Positions 1 through 6,639 of a stretch of DNA of 11,473 nucleotides are shown here, piece after piece. The translations under genes and the position numbers were made by a program. The notes beneath the pieces are model-generated. The model saw nothing but the letters and a program-made list of their open reading frames with translations, made no database searches and was not told the origin of the DNA. Positions within the stretch are counted from its first letter, which is position 1. Each line of letters begins with the position of its first letter. The DNA is from Robiginitomaculum sp. (GTDB lineage Bacteria > Pseudomonadota > Alphaproteobacteria > Caulobacterales > Maricaulaceae), in the NCBI GenBank assembly GCA_026993275.1, contig JALWUB010000451.1, positions 1 to 11,473 on the forward strand, given 5' to 3'.

Positions 1-1181
1 TTGCGCGCGGCCTCGATCACCGCCATTTGCATGCCAAAACAGATGCCGAAATACGGCACCTTGTGCTCGCGCGCGAACTTGATGGCGCGAATTTTCCCCT
101 CGCTGCCCCGCTCGCCAAAACCGCCAGGAACGAGAATGCCATGAATGCCCTCCAGGGCGGTCAGGGCACTGTCTTCATTCTCAAAGCTCTCGCTTTCGAT
201 CCACTTGATCTTCACACGGACATTGTTGGCAATGCCGCCATGGACCAGCGCTTCCATCAGCGATTTGTATGCATCGGGCAAAACCGTGTATTTGCCGACA
301 ACGGCTATGCTGACCTCGCCATCGGGATTGTGAATCCGGGCGGAGATTTCCTCCCAGCGGCTCAGGTCCGGCTCGTTTTCGTCCTTCAGGCCAAAATGCG
401 ACAGCACTTCGCGGTCCAACCCTTCCTGGTGATAGGACAAGGGCACATCATAGATCGACCCGGCATCGCGGGCGGCTATGACAGCGCTTTCCCGGACATT
501 GCAGAACAGGCCGATCTTGCGGCGCTCGCCTTCGGGAATGGCATGTTCACAGCGGCACAGCAAAATGTCCGGCTGGATGCCAATGGCGCGCAATTCCTTG
601 ACCGAGTGCTGGGTGGGCTTGGTTTTCAGTTCTCCGGCAGCCTTGATGAAGGGCAGCAGGGTCACATGGATATAGGCTGCACGATCTCGGCCAAGCTCGA
701 GGCCGACCTGGCGGATGCTCTCGAAAAACGGCAAGGCTTCGATGTCGCCGACAGTGCCGCCGATTTCACACAGAACGAAATCCACATCCCCGGCATCGGA
801 GAGAATGAATTCGCGAATGGCGTCGGTGACATGGGGAATCACCTGCACCGTGGCGCCCAGATAGTCGCCGCGCCGCTCACGCTCGATGATGCGCTGGTAA
901 ATGCGCCCGGTGGTGATGTTGTCCGATTGCGCCGCAGGAACGCCCGTGAAGCGCTCATAATGGCCAAGGTCCAGATCGGTCTCGGCCCCGTCATCGGTCA
1001 CATAGACCTCGCCATGCTGATAGGGCGACATGGTGCCGGGATCGACATTGAGATAGGGGTCCAGCTTGCGCAGGCGGACCTTGTAACCCCGGGCTTGCAG
1101 GAGCGCGCCAAGGGCGGCGGATGCGAGGCCTTTTCCCAGTGAGGAGACCACGCCGCCGGTGATGAAAATATACCGCGACAT
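1..1181 (-). CDS. pyrG: CTP synthase (PyrG), 3' end cut off by the window edge
   Basis: CTP synthase makes CTP from UTP, ATP and glutamine, the last step of pyrimidine nucleotide synthesis, in the cytoplasm. Translating the minus strand from ATG at 1179-1181 gives 393 full codons with no stop; the family is about 540 residues, so the C-terminal third is outside. The N-terminal synthetase domain opens [18 protein letters not shown] (P-loop-like ATP site), then [17 protein letters not shown] and [11 protein letters not shown]. The glutamine amidotransferase domain begins around residue 285 (SIAVVGKYT) and holds the [10 protein letters not shown] motif and the nucleophile Cys381 in FGICFGMQM. 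The His/Glu part of its triad lies beyond the edge. The start is fixed by the universally conserved N-terminus; a GAGGA lies about 14 bases upstream, slightly far for a ribosome binding site. secG ends 54 bases upstream, the common alphaproteobacterial secG-pyrG order. Confidence 0.98.
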   Translation of the reverse strand, partial: MSRYIFITGGVVSSLGKGLASAALGALLQARGYKVRLRKLDPYLNVDPGTMSPYQHGEVYVTDDGAETDLDLGHYERFTGVPAAQSDNITTGRIYQRIIERERRGDYLGATVQVIPHVTDAIREFILSDAGDVDFVLCEIGGTVGDIEALPFFESIRQVGLELGRDRAAYIHVTLLPFIKAAGELKTKPTQHSVKELRAIGIQPDILLCRCEHAIPEGERRKIGLFCNVRESAVIAARDAGSIYDVPLSYHQEGLDREVLSHFGLKDENEPDLSRWEEISARIHNPDGEVSIAVVGKYTVLPDAYKSLMEALVHGGIANNVRVKIKWIESESFENEDSALTALEGIHGILVPGGFGERGSEGKIRAIKFAREHKVPYFGICFGMQMAVIEAAR

Positions 1182-1202
1182 GGGCGTGCACACTATCCTC
1201 GA

Positions 1203-1217
1203 TTCGCAAAAAGCGAA
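1203..1217 (-). other. Small hairpin between secG and pyrG
   Basis: On the minus strand TTCGC, a TTTTT loop and GCGAA form a 5-bp stem in the 54-base gap between the secG stop and the pyrG start. No U-tract follows it, so it is not a standard intrinsic terminator. It may be an mRNA stability or leader element, or chance. Seen in sequence; function unknown. Confidence 0.25.
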
Positions 1218-1235
1218 ATCCCAATGTGAGAAAAA

Positions 1236-1592
1236 TTACTCTTCTTCAGACCCGGTCTGACTGCCCTCTGGCGCCGGCTTGGGCTTGGCCGGTTTGGACT
1301 TGGCCGGCGCGGCTGGCGCGGCTGGCAGGCTGGGCGCCGGCGCGCCAATCACCACGCTGTCACTGCTCTTGCCCAGATTGGGCACAACCGTGAGCAGGAT
1401 GCTGGTGGTGAAGAACATCGCGCCCAGAATGGCTGTTGCCCGGGTCAGCACATTGGCGGCGCTGCGCCCGGACATCAGGCTGCCTGGCCCGCCGCCAATG
1501 CCCAGCGCCCCGCCTTCGGAACGCTGCATCAGCACGGTCGCCACAAGCGCGACGCTGATCAGGAAATGAATCGTCAAGAGAACTGTTGTCAT
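1236..1592 (-). CDS. secG: Preprotein translocase subunit SecG
   Basis: SecG is the small membrane subunit of the SecYEG channel that moves unfolded proteins across or into the inner membrane. The 118-residue product has two predicted membrane helices (about residues 2-22 and 52-72). Between them is the characteristic family loop: LMQRSEGGALGIGGGPGSLM, then RSAANVLTRATAILGAMFF. The C-terminal 45 residues are a low-complexity Ala/Pro/Lys tail ending in an acidic stretch (GSEEE), which makes it longer than E. coli SecG in a way common in alphaproteobacteria. The ATG at 1590-1592 gives the conserved N-terminus. It lies 56 bases after the pseudo-receiver gene and 54 bases before pyrG on the same strand, so it is likely cotranscribed with pyrG. 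Confidence 0.96.
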   Translation of the reverse strand: MTTVLLTIHFLISVALVATVLMQRSEGGALGIGGGPGSLMSGRSAANVLTRATAILGAMFFTTSILLTVVPNLGKSSDSVVIGAPAPSLPAAPAAPAKSKPAKPKPAPEGSQTGSEEE

Positions 1593-1648
1593 GGCATCCG
1601 GTCTTTGTCAGGCCGGTATTCAAGCGTGATCGCGAACACTGGCGAGGG

Positions 1649-2620
1649 CTATTTAGCGCAACTCAATTCCTGGCGCCAGTCCTTCACGCTTTGCCGCTGC
1701 AGTTTGTCCCGCAAGACATTCACCGTGCGGTTCACTTCGCCGCTGGTCCGTTCAAGCTCTGCACCATCGGCAAAGGCGGTATAGGCGCCAAGTGCCAATT
1801 CCTTGATCAGCCGCAGCCTTTGTTCGGTTTCGCCATCCGGTTCCAGCGCTTCGGTGGTCATTTCCACCAGTGCCGAGGCCAGTTCTTCGGCATCCGAATC
1901 GCCCCTGCCCCGCAAACGCCGCCGCAGTTCGCGGGCCAGGGCGTCGATTTCCTCCGGGTCAACCTCGGCTCCGGTTTCCGGATCGTTCAGCTTCAGTTCA
2001 ATGGCAACGGTGATGCGCAAGGCCAGTGTCCGGATGCGCTCGCGGCTCATTTTCAGGCGGGCTTCCTCGATGGCCATTTCGGTTTCGAGCAGCGCTCCCG
2101 TATCGCCCTCAACCGTGCTTTTCAGCGTGTTGGGCGGATGAAAAAGCTCTGCACTGTTCTTGCGCGATGACGATGTGCGCCGGTCCGGGCCGACATAGCC
2201 GCCGGTGACAATGAAGCCCTTGCGGGCGCTGACCGAAGCATGCACGCGCGCTGCCAGGTCTCGGGTGGAAAAGGGCCGCAGCAGCAGATCGTCCACGCCT
2301 GAATCGATCAGCCTTTGGATGTTCTCGGCATTGCGGTCCCAGCTTGTGGTGATGGCGACGACAAAGGGATTGACCCCCACATCCCCCGTGCGCACCTTTT
2401 GCATGAGTTCGGCGACACCGCCGCCGGCATTGTGGGTTTCGGCAATGATCAGGTCATAATTCCCGTGCGAGACGTGCTGTTTGAAGTCCTTGAAATCCTG
2501 GACCGTTTCAATTTCACGAAAACCGATTTCAAACAAGGCAGCGCGGGTAACGCGCAAGTTGGTGCTGACCGGATCAAACAGCAACACCCGCGCATCGGCA
2601 AATTTCTTGCTCTTGTTCAT
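1649..2620 (-). CDS. Pseudo-receiver (degenerate response regulator) protein with helical C-terminus
   Basis: A 323-residue protein with an N-terminal receiver-like fold at about residues 10-132, the strand ARVLLFDP, the helix NLRVTRAALFEIGF and the C-terminal pattern VDDLLLRPFSTRDLAARV. Key positions differ from an active receiver. The phospho-acceptor Asp is Glu61 (DLIIAE), the first acidic pair is Asp16-Pro17 instead of Asp-Asp, and the conserved Lys is Arg115; Thr91 is kept. A GYVGPDRR motif (141-148), often seen in alphaproteobacterial proteins linked to receivers, follows. The rest (about 175-315) is charged and largely helical, with no helix-turn-helix, HisKA or GGDEF motif I can recognise. 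ATG at 2618-2620 is preferred because an upstream TTG at 2677 would add 19 residues unlike a receiver N-terminus. It probably acts without Asp phosphorylation, as a scaffold or regulator (inference). It sits between tpiA and secG. Confidence 0.82.
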   Translation of the reverse strand: MNKSKKFADARVLLFDPVSTNLRVTRAALFEIGFREIETVQDFKDFKQHVSHGNYDLIIAETHNAGGGVAELMQKVRTGDVGVNPFVVAITTSWDRNAENIQRLIDSGVDDLLLRPFSTRDLAARVHASVSARKGFIVTGGYVGPDRRTSSSRKNSAELFHPPNTLKSTVEGDTGALLETEMAIEEARLKMSRERIRTLALRITVAIELKLNDPETGAEVDPEEIDALARELRRRLRGRGDSDAEELASALVEMTTEALEPDGETEQRLRLIKELALGAYTAFADGAELERTSGEVNRTVNVLRDKLQRQSVKDWRQELSCAK

Positions 2621-2692
2621 ACTCTGCCCACCCTGAATGCCCGCTACCGAGCATCTGAAAAAGCAGTATGAATTCAAGAGATTGCCAAGGCT

Positions 2693-3466
2693 TTACGGAT
2701 TATGGTTAACCACTGTCAAAGCCGCATCGACAATGGCGGCAAAATCAGCGGCCTTCAGGCTGGCACCACCAATCAGGCCGCCATCGACATCGTCCAGCAC
2801 GAATATGTCTTTGGCATTGCCAGGCTTGACCGAGCCGCCATAGAGCACGCGCGCCTGCGCCAGTTCCGCCCCGCCGTTCTCGCCCAGAACCGCGCGGATA
2901 TGCGCGTGCATCTGTGCAATATCATGCAGCCCTGCGACCTTGCCCGTGCCGATGGCCCAGACCGGCTCATAGGCAATGATACAGTTTTGCGCTGACGCGC
3001 CGTCTGGCAGTGACCCGAGCAATTGGGATTTGACGACGTCCGCAGCGCGGCCGTCTTCGCGTTCAATCAGGGTTTCCCCCACACACACGATCACATCCAG
3101 CCCGGCGCGCAAGCCTGCTTCGGCCTTGAGTTTCACCAGGGCATTGTCTTCATGATGATCGGCCCGGCGTTCGGAATGGCCAACAATGACATAGTCCGCG
3201 CCCGCGTCTTTCAGCATCAGCGCCGAGACATCACCAGTATGCGCGCCGCAATCGGCAAAATGGCAATCCTGCCCGCCAGTCTTGATGCCGCCAGGGGCGC
3301 AGTCACGGCCCAGATCAGCCAGCAGGGTGGCAGGCGGGCAGATCAGCACATCAAGACTGTCCGGCGCGTGCCCGCCCAGCAGAGACGTCAATGCGTCAAT
3401 TTCCTGCCTGTTGCCCTGCAGGCCGTTCATTTTCCAATTGCCGGCAATCAGCATCCGTCTTGTCAT
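2693..3466 (-). CDS. tpiA: Triosephosphate isomerase
   Basis: Interconverts dihydroxyacetone phosphate and glyceraldehyde 3-phosphate in glycolysis and gluconeogenesis, as a cytoplasmic TIM-barrel dimer. The 257-residue product has the complete active site: Asn10 and Lys12 in AGNWKMNG, His97 in VIVGHSERR, Glu167 in AYEPVWAIGTGK, the phosphate-binding loop LYGGSVKPGNA (208-218) and DGGLIGGASL near the end. Length is normal. The ATG at 3464-3466 places MTRRMLIAGNWKMN at the expected N-terminus, and GGGGACCAAGAG lies just upstream. An in-frame codon further upstream (3529) would add 21 non-conserved residues. The gene is 69 bases downstream of the ABC ATPase gene; that gap holds a perfect 14-base palindrome. 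It precedes the pseudo-receiver gene, secG and pyrG on the same strand. Confidence 0.98.
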   Translation of the reverse strand: MTRRMLIAGNWKMNGLQGNRQEIDALTSLLGGHAPDSLDVLICPPATLLADLGRDCAPGGIKTGGQDCHFADCGAHTGDVSALMLKDAGADYVIVGHSERRADHHEDNALVKLKAEAGLRAGLDVIVCVGETLIEREDGRAADVVKSQLLGSLPDGASAQNCIIAYEPVWAIGTGKVAGLHDIAQMHAHIRAVLGENGGAELAQARVLYGGSVKPGNAKDIFVLDDVDGGLIGGASLKAADFAAIVDAALTVVNHNP

Positions 3467-3489
3467 CTCTTGGTCCCCGCTATGCAAAT

Positions 3490-3503
3490 GGTCAGGCCTG
3501 ACC
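3490..3503. promoter_or_regulatory. Perfect 14-base palindrome upstream of tpiA
   Basis: GGTCAGGCCTGACC reads the same on both strands and lies 23 bases upstream of the tpiA start, in the gap after the ABC ATPase gene. A further GGTCAG follows at 3510-3515 on the plus strand. On the tpiA mRNA strand this gives CTGACC, then GGTCAG, then CTGACC, so the middle copy could pair with either flank. It could be an operator for a dimeric regulator, a leader RNA switch or a member of a palindrome family, because a similar sequence follows lpd at 7360-7374. The symmetry is certain; the role is not. Confidence 0.4.
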
Positions 3504-3535
3504 CTACAGGTCAGCGCCCTCTCAGGCAAAGGCCG

Positions 3536-4501
3536 TCAGCCCGCTTTCTTCCGGTCATAGGTCAGCGCCATGAACACGTCCTCCAGGCGCGGCTCTTCGG
3601 TGCGCAGATCGTTGATGCGCAGGCCCGTGGCACGCACCCGCTCAATCAGCTCCGCCACGGATTGCTTGCCAAACTTGTAGGAAATGGCGAGGCTGCCATC
3701 CTCGCGCAGTTCAACATTGTAATCACCCAGCCCGGGAGGAATGCCGTCCAGCGGCGTCATCGGGTCGATCACCAGGGTCTTGTGGTCTATGGCGTGCAGC
3801 AATTCCTCCTTGGTGTCGCAGGCCACGACCTCGCCATGGTTGATGATGGCAATCTGGTCACACAATTCCTGGGCTTCTTCGAGATAATGCGTGGTCAGCA
3901 CAATGGTGGCGCCGCGCCGGTGCAAGTTGCGCACATAATCCCAGAGCTGGCGCCGCAATTCTATGTCCACGCCGGCCGTGGGCTCGTCCAGAACCAGGAC
4001 CGGCGGATTGTGCACCAGTGCCTTGGCGATCAGCAGGCGCCGCTTCATGCCGCCTGACAGCTCGCGCACATAGGCATGCGCCTTGTCGGCCAGTCCCATG
4101 GCTTCGAGGATTTCCATGGACCGGCGCTCGGCCTTGGGCACGCCATAAAACCCGGCCTGAAACTCCAGACTCTCCAGCGGCGAAAAAAACGGATCCATGT
4201 TGATTTCCTGGGGCACGACGCCAATGGCGGCGCGGGCCTGGCGCGGGTTCTGGTCTATGTCAAAGCCCCAGATGGCCCCCTTGCCGCTGGTCTTGATGGT
4301 CAGGCCTGCGAAAATATTGATCAGTGTTGACTTGCCAGCGCCATTGGGTCCCAGCAGGCCGAAAATGGAGCCGCGCGGAATGCGCAGGCTGACGCCCTTG
4401 AGTGCCTCCTGCGGCGGCGTGTGGCGCCGCCCGGGATAGATCTTGCGAATCGCAACCGCTTCCAGCGCCAGATCCGGTGTCGTTGTAATCAAGCCCGCCA
4501 T
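3536..4501 (-). CDS. ABC transporter ATP-binding protein, ABC-2 export type (YadG-like)
   Basis: Cytoplasmic ATPase subunit that would power an ABC-2-type membrane exporter. The 321-residue product holds all nucleotide-binding motifs: Walker A GPNGAGKST (51-59), Q-loop Gln98 (VVPQE), signature LSGGMKRR (148-155), Walker B VLVLDEPTAGVD (168-179) and switch His205 in TTHYLEEA. The C-terminal 90 residues after the ATPase core end in EEPRLEDVFMALT, typical of the CcmA/YadG/DRA group. The wording around Walker B and the length are closest in my recognition to E. coli YadG. The ATG at 4499-4501 has AGAGGA about 7 bases upstream. No permease gene adjoins it: tpiA is downstream and a divergent gene upstream. 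The partner must be encoded elsewhere, so the substrate cannot be inferred. The open frame continues far upstream antisense to dusA, but that part is a shadow. Confidence 0.93.
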   Translation of the reverse strand: MAGLITTTPDLALEAVAIRKIYPGRRHTPPQEALKGVSLRIPRGSIFGLLGPNGAGKSTLINIFAGLTIKTSGKGAIWGFDIDQNPRQARAAIGVVPQEINMDPFFSPLESLEFQAGFYGVPKAERRSMEILEAMGLADKAHAYVRELSGGMKRRLLIAKALVHNPPVLVLDEPTAGVDIELRRQLWDYVRNLHRRGATIVLTTHYLEEAQELCDQIAIINHGEVVACDTKEELLHAIDHKTLVIDPMTPLDGIPPGLGDYNVELREDGSLAISYKFGKQSVAELIERVRATGLRINDLRTEEPRLEDVFMALTYDRKKAG

Positions 4502-4525
4502 TGCTTTTCCTCTGCCGCCAGCGCA

Positions 4526-4553
4526 TTGACGCCAGCCAGTGGCTGCATAAATA
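4526..4553 (+). promoter_or_regulatory. Candidate sigma70-like promoter for the zinc-finger/dusA/TauE block
   Basis: TTGACG at 4526-4531 and TAAATA at 4548-4553 are separated by 16 bases, close to the consensus -35 and -10 pair. Transcription would begin near 4560, about 30 bases before the zinc-finger gene, leaving room for its AGGAG ribosome binding site at 4580-4584. It lies in the 90-base divergent gap with the ABC ATPase gene. On the other strand TTGCTG, a 17-base gap and TATTTA form a weaker candidate sharing the same AT-rich core. Predicted only. Confidence 0.45.
4533..4545. promoter_or_regulatory. 13-base palindrome in the promoter spacer (possible operator)
   Basis: CAGCCA-G-TGGCTG is a perfect inverted repeat with 6-base arms placed exactly between the candidate -35 and -10 hexamers. 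A dimeric regulator bound here would block RNA polymerase, and could affect the divergent ABC ATPase gene as well. Symmetry and position are seen directly; operator function is inference. Confidence 0.3.
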
Positions 4554-4579
4554 TGCGCCCAGACGCCAAACAGCAATGC

Positions 4580-4584
4580 AGGAG
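4580..4584 (+). promoter_or_regulatory. Ribosome binding site of the zinc-finger gene
   Basis: AGGAG lies 7 bases before the ATG at 4592. It decides the start of the 62-residue protein over upstream in-frame codons, which run back through the promoter region. Confidence 0.7.
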
Positions 4585-4591
4585 TGCGCCA

Positions 4592-4780
4592 ATGACGCCG
4601 CCGCAGACAGAAGAGGCCAACGCGCCATTGCCGCCGCACAAGACCATTTATGTGGAAACCGAGCGCGTGTGCTGCGATGGCGGCGGCGAACTGGGTCATC
4701 CCCGGGTCTATTACGACCTGGATGAAAACGGCGAAGCCCATTGTTTTTATTGCTGTGCCCACTTCATCCGCAAAACTTAG
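4592..4780 (+). CDS. Small CHCC zinc-finger domain protein (NDUFS6-like)
   Basis: A 62-residue protein with a zf-CHCC fold: a Cys pair at 27-28, GHPRVYYDLDENG with His36, then CFYC with Cys51 and Cys54 (an extra Cys55 follows). Likely zinc ligands are one of Cys27/28, His36, Cys51 and Cys54. This family is related to the zinc-binding part of the mitochondrial complex I accessory subunit NDUFS6; in alphaproteobacteria such genes are usually called zinc-finger domain-containing proteins and may take part in respiratory complex I assembly (family knowledge, not shown here). The usual final CPYCG is CFYCC here. The N-terminal 17 residues are Pro/Glu-rich and probably disordered. The start is supported by AGGAG 7 bases upstream. 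It lies 39 bases before dusA, probably in the same transcript. Confidence 0.88.
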   Translation: MTPPQTEEANAPLPPHKTIYVETERVCCDGGGELGHPRVYYDLDENGEAHCFYCCAHFIRKT

Positions 4781-4819
4781 CCAGGATCGCCAGGCGCCAG
4801 ATCGCCACGGCTCGAAACC

Positions 4820-5809
4820 ATGACCGAGAGCGCAACGCAAAGATTGTCCGTCGCCCCGATGATGGACCGGACAGACCGGCATTGCCGCTTCCTGCACCGC
4901 CTGATCAGCCGCCAGACCTGGCTTTATACGGAAATGATCACCGCCAAGGCGCTGCTGCACGGCGATGCCGCGCGCCTGCTGCGCCATGATTCGTCTGAGC
5001 ACCCGGTGGTCTTGCAGCTGGGCGGGGAAAACCCGCGCGAGCTGGCCCATGCCGCACGGCTGGGGCAAGAGGCCGGCTATGACGAGATCAATCTCAATGT
5101 TGGCTGCCCCTCGGACCGGGTGCAGTCGGGTGCGTTTGGTGCGGCACTGATGGCGCGGCCGGACCATGTTGCCGACTGCATTGGCGCAATGGCGGCGCAG
5201 GTGGGCATTCCGGTTACTGTCAAATGCCGCATCGGCATTGATGCGCAAAATCCGCAAGAGACCCTGCCCCGCTTTATCGACACGGTGGCGGCGGCGCCAT
5301 GCCGGACCTTCATCATCCATGCCCGCAAGGCCTGGCTGCAAGGGCTCAGCCCCAAGGACAACCGCACCATTCCGCCTCTGGATTATGGCCTGGTGCACGA
5401 GATCAAGCGCGCCCGGCCGGACCTGACCATCATTCTCAATGGCGGCCTGCGCGACGTGCCGCACGCGCTTGATGCCAGCAAGGGGCTTGATGGCGCCATG
5501 ATCGGCCGCGCCGTCTATCAAAATCCGTGGCTTCTGGCCGATGCCGACCGGCTGGCCTTTGGCAGCACTGCCGCCATGCCGGAGCGTGCGCACATAGTCG
5601 AACAACTGATCCATTATGCCGAGCGCGAAGTGCGGGCAGGCACGCCCCTGCCCGCCATCACCCGCCATGCCATCGGCCTGTTTACCGGCATGCCCGGGGC
5701 ACGCCTGTGGCGCCGCATCCTGTCGGAGGAGGCACCAAGACCTGGCGCCGGTGCCGATGTGATCGCCCGGGCCGCCAGCCAGGTTCTGGGGCAAGCATGG
5801 GCAGCATGA
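4820..5809 (+). CDS. dusA: tRNA-dihydrouridine(20/20a) synthase DusA
   Basis: Flavin enzyme that reduces uridine 20/20a in the tRNA D-loop to dihydrouridine using NADPH, in the cytoplasm. The 329-residue product matches the DusA subtype: SVAPMMDRTDRHCR at the N-terminus, YTEMITA, LQLGG (65-69), NLNVGCPSDRVQ with catalytic Cys96, VTVKCRIGID with Lys135, the DusA-diagnostic HARKAWLQGLSPKDNR (167-182) and ILNGGL (206-210). The N-terminal TIM barrel is followed by a helical tRNA-binding domain from about residue 245. The ATG at 4820 gives the family N-terminus, although only a weak ribosome binding site is visible. Its stop overlaps the ATG of the TauE gene in ATGA. The 39-base gap to the zinc-finger gene suggests a three-gene transcript. 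Confidence 0.96.
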   Translation: MTESATQRLSVAPMMDRTDRHCRFLHRLISRQTWLYTEMITAKALLHGDAARLLRHDSSEHPVVLQLGGENPRELAHAARLGQEAGYDEINLNVGCPSDRVQSGAFGAALMARPDHVADCIGAMAAQVGIPVTVKCRIGIDAQNPQETLPRFIDTVAAAPCRTFIIHARKAWLQGLSPKDNRTIPPLDYGLVHEIKRARPDLTIILNGGLRDVPHALDASKGLDGAMIGRAVYQNPWLLADADRLAFGSTAAMPERAHIVEQLIHYAEREVRAGTPLPAITRHAIGLFTGMPGARLWRRILSEEAPRPGAGADVIARAASQVLGQAWAA

Positions 5810-6639
5810 GCACCGCGCTAGCCAGCCACCTGCCCCTGCTGGCCGCGCTCATTGGCGCCGGGGTCTTCGCCGGGCTGATTGCCGGGCTGTTCGGGGTTGG
5901 CGGCGGCGTCGTCATCGTGCCCGCGCTTTACGCTGCCTTTGGCGTGCTCGGTATTGATGATGCGGTGCGCATGAAGGTGGCCGTGGCGACCTCTCTTGCC
6001 ACCATCATCATCACCTCGGCGCGCTCCACCTGGTCACACTACAAGCGCGGTGCCGTGGATGTGCGCCTGTTGAAGGCCTGGACGCCATGGATCATGCTGG
6101 GGGCGCTCATTGGCGCCTTTGCCGCCAGCGCAGCACCCGGCGAGGCGCTGACCGCGGGCTTTGGCATTTTCCTGATCCTGATTTCCGTGCAAATGGGCCT
6201 GGGGCAGCCGGGCTGGCATCTGCGCAAGAGCCTGCCGGGCGGCATCTGGAACGCGGTGATCCCGGGCAGCATCGGCCTGTTCTCCGCCATGGCCGGCATT
6301 GGCGGCGGTGTGTTCGGGGTGATCATCATGACCTTGTGCGGCAAGCCCATTCACCGTGCTGTCGGCACCGCGGCCGGTTTTGGCGCTGCCATCGGCATTC
6401 CCGCAACCCTCGGATTCATCATTGCCGGCTGGGCCGTGCCGGGGCGCCCGGCGCTGTCGCTGGGTTATGTCAACCTGGCCGGCTTCGTGTTTATTGCCAC
6501 CCTGACGGTGCTGATGGCACCGGTGGGGGTGGCGCTGGCGCATGCCCTGCCCGTCAAGCACTTGCGGCGGCTGTTTGCCGTGTTGTTGCTGGTGACCGGG
6601 GTGCTGATGCTGCGCGATGTGCTCAGCGGCGCAGGATGA
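5806..6639 (+). CDS. TauE/SafE (DUF81) family membrane transporter
   Basis: Inner-membrane protein of the sulfite exporter TauE/SafE family, which exports or imports small organic or sulfur anions; the substrate cannot be told from sequence. The 277 residues are strongly hydrophobic with about eight predicted helices. They contain the two internal family repeats: AGLFGVGGGVVIVPAL near residue 27 and AGIGGGVFGVIIMTL near residue 165. These Gly-rich motifs mark the duplicated halves. Two starts are possible. ATG at 5806 overlaps the dusA stop as ATGA. ATG at 5797 adds three residues and has TGGGGC upstream. I list the coupled start. The 3' end overlaps the convergent aspartic protease gene by 17 bases. 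Confidence 0.92.
   Translation: MSTALASHLPLLAALIGAGVFAGLIAGLFGVGGGVVIVPALYAAFGVLGIDDAVRMKVAVATSLATIIITSARSTWSHYKRGAVDVRLLKAWTPWIMLGALIGAFAASAAPGEALTAGFGIFLILISVQMGLGQPGWHLRKSLPGGIWNAVIPGSIGLFSAMAGIGGGVFGVIIMTLCGKPIHRAVGTAAGFGAAIGIPATLGFIIAGWAVPGRPALSLGYVNLAGFVFIATLTVLMAPVGVALAHALPVKHLRRLFAVLLLVTGVLMLRDVLSGAG

Noticed and set aside
19..42. GICFGMQ in place of the more usual GICLGMQ around the CTP synthase nucleophile Cys
   Set aside because: I recall this Phe variant as common in alphaproteobacterial PyrG, so it is not unusual.
27..1142. Long plus-strand open frame of about 370 codons
   Set aside because: It lies antisense to pyrG, whose conserved motifs are clear on the other strand; the product has no recognisable family pattern. 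High GC creates such shadows.
1236..1372. Ala/Pro/Lys-rich SecG tail as a possible repeat insertion
   Set aside because: Low-complexity C-terminal tails are common in alphaproteobacterial SecG and no palindromic DNA is evident here.
2621..2692. Possible promoter before the pseudo-receiver gene
   Set aside because: TTGGCA and TTGAAT hexamers occur on the minus strand but no convincing -10 follows at proper spacing.
4785..4807. Direct repeat GATCGCCA twice, 15 bases apart, before dusA
   Set aside because: Only 8 bases, two copies, in a 39-base gap; likely chance, and no paired structure or known site is evident.
4502..5794. Minus-strand open frame extending the ABC ATPase upstream by more than 400 codons
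   Set aside because: This part is antisense to dusA. The ATPase start at 4501 has its own AGAGGA site and matches the family N-terminus.
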